This document shows, piece after piece, positions 60,940 to 64,000 of a DNA stretch of 64,000 nt. Origin of the DNA: JANRLT01 sp041736895. GTDB lineage: Bacteria; Planctomycetota; Planctomycetia; Pirellulales; JALHPA01. Position 1 is the stretch's first letter; each line of letters begins with the position of its first letter. The notes below the pieces were generated by a model. The model had not been told where the DNA came from. It worked only from the letters and a program-made list of their open reading frames with translations, and did no database searches. Location of the stretch: positions 8,926 through 72,925 of the forward strand of contig JBGSSS010000211.1 of assembly GCA_041736895.1 (NCBI GenBank). The letters are read 5' to 3'. Made by a program: the position numbers and the translations under genes.

Positions 60940-62238
60940 TCAATGCGTCAGGGGACTGGCTTCCGTCGTAACGACAAGCTCCGGCCGTGGCTTGATCAAT
61001 AAGACCAGCACCGCCGAGAGCGCAGCAAGGCCGGCAAAGATTCCAAACGTCAGCAGGTCCGGAACTTTCCGATCGCGCAGCACGCCGAACCCCCAATCCG
61101 CCAACCCGCCGCAGACCATGCTGACCAGATTCATCACGCCGTAGCCCGTCGCGCGCAAGCGCGAGGGGACGATCTGGCAGAGGATCGGCATGTTGTTGCA
61201 GTCGAAAAAGCCCCAGCCGAGTCCGAACAGAATCAAAAACGTGATCGCAAAGCTTAGCGACGGTGCCCAACCGACACCGAAAATCGCCGGCACGATCAAC
61301 GCCATGCCGATGGCGCTCGTGTAAATTCGTCCGCGCTGATTGGTACGCATCCAACGATCCGCCAGACCGCCGCCGGCGAGCACGCCGACGATCGCCGCGA
61401 CTTGCCAGAACAGCGTCGCCGAGACGCCGGCTTGGCCTTCGCCGATGTGGTATTTTTCCTTAAGGATCGCCGGCATCCAATCGCGCACGACCCAACCGGC
61501 CATCGCCGGCAGCGTGAAGTACAGCACCAGCAAGATGAATGAACCGTTCGTGAATAACTGGAGCAACCCATCGCGCGGGCGTCCGGGGATCGTTGCGGTG
61601 CTATGCCGCGCTGTGCTGGGCGAGTCCTGCAACAACACCGACAGCGGGAACGCATACGCGATTCCGCAGATGCCGCAAATCGTAAAACCCGAACGCCAAC
61701 CCCATTCGGGACTCTCGGCCAGGTACCCCGCGAAACCGCCGGCGATGACGCCGAGGTAAATAAATGTCTGATGCAACGAAATGGCGCGGGAGCGCGTCGG
61801 CCCCGGATGAAAGTCGCTGATCAGGGCCAAGCCCGCGGGGATGTACAACGCTTCGCTGACACCCATCAGCGAGCGAGCCCAGAGTAGTTCCTGATACGTC
61901 GTGACGGTACCCGTCCACCAGGTGATCAGCGACCAGACGAACAAGCTGCCGCAGATCGTCCACTTGCGGCTCCAACGATCCGCCAAGTATCCGCCAAAGG
62001 GACTGAAGAAGGCGTAGACCCATTTGAATTGGCCGAGCATGATGCCCCAATTCGCATCGGTGCCGATCGTCGGGATGTCGGCCATCACCGACGATTTTAA
62101 GGCCGCGAGAATCTGGCGGTCGAGATAATTCAACAGCGCGACGGGGCAAAGCAACGCGACGACGAGCCACGCCGTCCGGCTAATCCCAAGTGGGCTTGAT
62201 CGCAATTCCGACTGCGGCGCGTCGTAGGGATTCGTCAT
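60940..62238 (-). CDS. MFS transporter, likely for sialic acid or a hexuronate
   Basis: 432 residues and 12 predicted helices. The N-terminal LLNYLDRQILAAL and GGYLADRWSRKW loop between helices 2 and 3 mark the anion:cation symporter (ACS) branch of the major facilitator superfamily. The start overlaps the NanM-like gene stop by ATGA, so it is translated in the same unit. Substrate follows from context: it sits between a sialic acid epimerase and a sialidase. Confidence 0.85.
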   Translation of the reverse strand: MTNPYDAPQSELRSSPLGISRTAWLVVALLCPVALLNYLDRQILAALKSSVMADIPTIGTDANWGIMLGQFKWVYAFFSPFGGYLADRWSRKWTICGSLFVWSLITWWTGTVTTYQELLWARSLMGVSEALYIPAGLALISDFHPGPTRSRAISLHQTFIYLGVIAGGFAGYLAESPEWGWRSGFTICGICGIAYAFPLSVLLQDSPSTARHSTATIPGRPRDGLLQLFTNGSFILLVLYFTLPAMAGWVVRDWMPAILKEKYHIGEGQAGVSATLFWQVAAIVGVLAGGGLADRWMRTNQRGRIYTSAIGMALIVPAIFGVGWAPSLSFAITFLILFGLGWGFFDCNNMPILCQIVPSRLRATGYGVMNLVSMVCGGLADWGFGVLRDRKVPDLLTFGIFAGLAALSAVLVLLIKPRPELVVTTEASPLTH

Positions 62239-63284
62239 GGGCGGTCGCTCTTTCGCGTGGAGTCGATCACGAGTATCGTCGGTGTGCGCCGACCCGGTTT
62301 GATTTCACCGCTGGGCACGACGATCTGCGCTTGCCACAAGACGCACGGCGTTGTCACTCGCGGCAAATCGGTTTTGCCGAAGACGGACCAACTGTTTTTC
62401 GCCGCATCGTATTCCCAAATTTCTGGGCTGAAGCCGCGATGCTTCACCGGGTCTTGGCCGATCTGCGCGCCATCGTCCCCGCCGAGCAACAAAAACCCAC
62501 GCGCGGTGGTCGGGCAAGGCGACGGGGGCGCCGTCGAAGGGCGAGGCAACTTGGCTAGCTCCTGCCAACCGAGCTTGTCGTCGTACGAATAAACCGTGTG
62601 CAGGTACTTGCGCTGCAATTTGCCTTGCTCGTCTTTCACGAGCGTTACTCCACCCGCAATGATCAACGATTCACCATGATTCGCCGCAGCGGCCAGCATA
62701 CGTCCCGGCCCGGGGCAATCTTTCAACGTCTCCCACTTCGGTTCCTTGCTCGCCAGGTCAATGCGATACAACGAATTCACCGGCATCGTATCGGGTGCCG
62801 TTTGTCCGCCCGAGAGATAGAGCTTGCTGCCAATCAGCGTGCCGCACCCATACGCGAGCGGTTGCGGTAAAGGGGGGAGCGGCTTGGTTTCGAGCTTGCC
62901 GTCTTTCCAAGTCAGGACGAACGCGTCGGCGTAATGTTTCGTCGCATCGGCCCCGCCGACGATGACCACGCCATCGCCATAAGTGACCGAAACGCCATAC
63001 CCCATCGGCCGCGGCAACTTGCCTGCTGTTTTCCACGCCGCTGTTTTGCTTTCGAGGATGTACACCGCGTCGTACCAGACTTTGGTGCCCCCTTCCCACG
63101 GCTTACGCTCGGGAAAATTCGCTCCGCCAGCGACCAGCAGCGCGTCGTGGCTAACGCCGGCAAATGCTCCGGCGACGCCCTCCTTGTCCGGCAAATCGGG
63201 AATCTCCGGCTTGGCCGGTTCTTGGGTGGCACATGAAAGAGCGACGATCATGATGCGGCAGAGCAAAGTCCAGGAGAGAGTCAT
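62235..63284 (-). CDS. Kelch-repeat N-acetylneuraminate epimerase-like protein
   Basis: 349 residues. A leader (LLCRIMIVALSC) may be a signal or a poor lipobox. The six-bladed kelch propeller shows VAGAFAGVSHDALLVAGGAN, the GGTKVWYDAVYIL blade and repeated VVIVGGAD, LYLSGGQT, LIIAGGV and FLLLGGDD strands. NanM converts alpha- to beta-Neu5Ac before uptake. The following lyase and transporter genes support this role. The family's catalytic residue was not verified. Confidence 0.85.
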   Translation of the reverse strand: MTLSWTLLCRIMIVALSCATQEPAKPEIPDLPDKEGVAGAFAGVSHDALLVAGGANFPERKPWEGGTKVWYDAVYILESKTAAWKTAGKLPRPMGYGVSVTYGDGVVIVGGADATKHYADAFVLTWKDGKLETKPLPPLPQPLAYGCGTLIGSKLYLSGGQTAPDTMPVNSLYRIDLASKEPKWETLKDCPGPGRMLAAAANHGESLIIAGGVTLVKDEQGKLQRKYLHTVYSYDDKLGWQELAKLPRPSTAPPSPCPTTARGFLLLGGDDGAQIGQDPVKHRGFSPEIWEYDAAKNSWSVFGKTDLPRVTTPCVLWQAQIVVPSGEIKPGRRTPTILVIDSTRKSDRP

Positions 63285-63299
63285 TGCTTGAAGTTCCTG

Positions 63300-63341
63300 C
63301 TATGACGCAAGCGTAGGGGTACCCAACCGCTTGCGTCATAG
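63300..63341. repeat. GCTATGACGCAAGCG palindrome, second copy
   Basis: CTATGACGCAAGCG (63300) and CGCTTGCGTCATAG (ending 63341). Same family as 25364-25408. It lies between the lyase stop and the NanM-like start. Confidence 0.7.
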
Positions 63342-63351
63342 CGATAGAAAT

Positions 63352-63999
63352 TTATCGAGTATTCGCAGATTCCGAAACTTGCTCAAAGAAGCCAATACGC
63401 TCCAAGTCCGCGCGTAGATTCTTCAATTGCTCTTGATCCAACGCTGCAAGCGGCGGCCTCGCCGTGCCGCAATCGACGCCGAGTATCCCCATCACACTCT
63501 TCGACGCCGGCAAGAAGCCGTACTTCGCTATGGTCGCCACCATCGTGACCGATTGCAACTGCGCCGCCTGCGCCGCAGGCAAGTCGCCGCGCGCGAATGC
63601 TTCGAGCACACGATGATAAATCGGCGCGGCAAAGTTGTATGTGCTGCCGACAGCCCCGCGGCAACCCAACGACCACCCGGCGAGCATCGCTTCGTCCGTT
63701 CCCCAGAGAATATCGTAGGCGCGATCGGCAAAATGCAGTGCCGCTTGCAAGCCAGCCAGATCGGCGTTCGTGTATTTCACACCGGCAAAGTTCTCGGCGC
63801 GTGCTTTCAACTCACCCATCACGGCCGTGCAAGGAAAATTGACGCCGGTCCAACTGGGGATATCGTAGAAATAAAACGGCGTCTGCGGCGCAGCGGCTGC
63901 AATTGCCGCTAGAAAATCGGCCAGGTGCCGCGGCGTCGGCGGTTTGAAGTAACTCGGCGCGAGCGCCGAGATCGCCGCCGCGCCGCACTGTTCGGCATG
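63352..63999 (-). CDS. nanA: N-acetylneuraminate lyase / DHDPS family, N-terminus cut off by the window end
   Basis: 216 codons are in the window, open to the right edge. HAEQCGAAAISALAPSYFK, then PFYFYDIPSWTGVNFP with the catalytic Tyr in the YxxxPxxTGV box, the Schiff-base Lys in FAGVKYTNADL, and GCRGAVGSTYNFAAPIY. The last two are closer to sialic acid lyases than to dihydrodipicolinate synthase. It cleaves Neu5Ac to ManNAc and pyruvate. It is the first gene seen of the sialic acid set. Confidence 0.88.
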   Translation of the reverse strand, partial: HAEQCGAAAISALAPSYFKPPTPRHLADFLAAIAAAAPQTPFYFYDIPSWTGVNFPCTAVMGELKARAENFAGVKYTNADLAGLQAALHFADRAYDILWGTDEAMLAGWSLGCRGAVGSTYNFAAPIYHRVLEAFARGDLPAAQAAQLQSVTMVATIAKYGFLPASKSVMGILGVDCGTARPPLAALDQEQLKNLRADLERIGFFEQVSESANTR

Positions 64000-64000
64000 C

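Overview
The window looks like a chromosome segment of a planctomycete, most likely of the Pirellulales type; this is inferred from gene content, not from a marker gene. Supporting signs are the GC-rich coding sequence, an ECF sigma factor next to a planctomycete-style Ser/Thr kinase, several secreted caspase/CHAT-type proteins, a 537-residue signal peptidase with inserted domains, a very large secretin, a sialidase locus, and many paired palindromic repeats between genes. No tRNA, rRNA, CRISPR array, prophage or transposase was recognised.

From 1 to 25 kb the content is mostly housekeeping: the end of an isoaspartyl peptidase, dnaB, a bifunctional putA preceded by a perfect 10-bp-arm inverted repeat, cmk, a minus-strand run of ftsY, nusB and ribH, rho, coaE, a PIN toxin/antitoxin pair, a bshB1-like deacetylase, a DUF2330 protein, an ornithine cyclodeaminase-like gene, a SurA/PpiC-type isomerase, mfd, two lipoprotein genes with good terminators, an ECF sigma/anti-sigma pair and an lptB-like ATPase.

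From 25 to 41 kb are lepB with two insertions, a possible CsrA-like small protein, an orphan sigma-54 activator, a secretin, a DUF423 protein, tsaD, a HEPN protein translationally coupled to a small BolA-like partner, a CtpA-type protease, a di-heme cytochrome/propeller protein coupled to a ferric-reductase-like membrane protein, and a secreted Tyr/Pro/His-rich protein.

From 41 to 54.4 kb is the most unusual gene block. It has a secreted CHAT peptidase split by a single in-frame TAG, a non-RD Ser/Thr kinase with a DUF4384-like sensor region, an ECF sigma factor with a near-consensus promoter abutting a perfect 16-bp palindrome, and, divergently, two large secreted caspase-like proteins. I read it as a candidate regulated clan CD protease system.

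From 54.6 to 64 kb are a RidA protein, then a decaying stretch (a D-threonine aldolase with an in-frame TAA, a sugar isomerase/epimerase with an in-frame TGA, and a Gfo/Idh remnant), then a strong candidate small RNA with two matching C-rich hairpin loops. Last comes a sialic-acid catabolic locus on the minus strand: lyase, NanM-like epimerase, MFS transporter, sialidase and AGE-type epimerase.

Intergenic DNA throughout carries paired palindromes with conserved ends and variable cores. One family ends in GTAG and supplies the stop codon of both ribH and tsaD.
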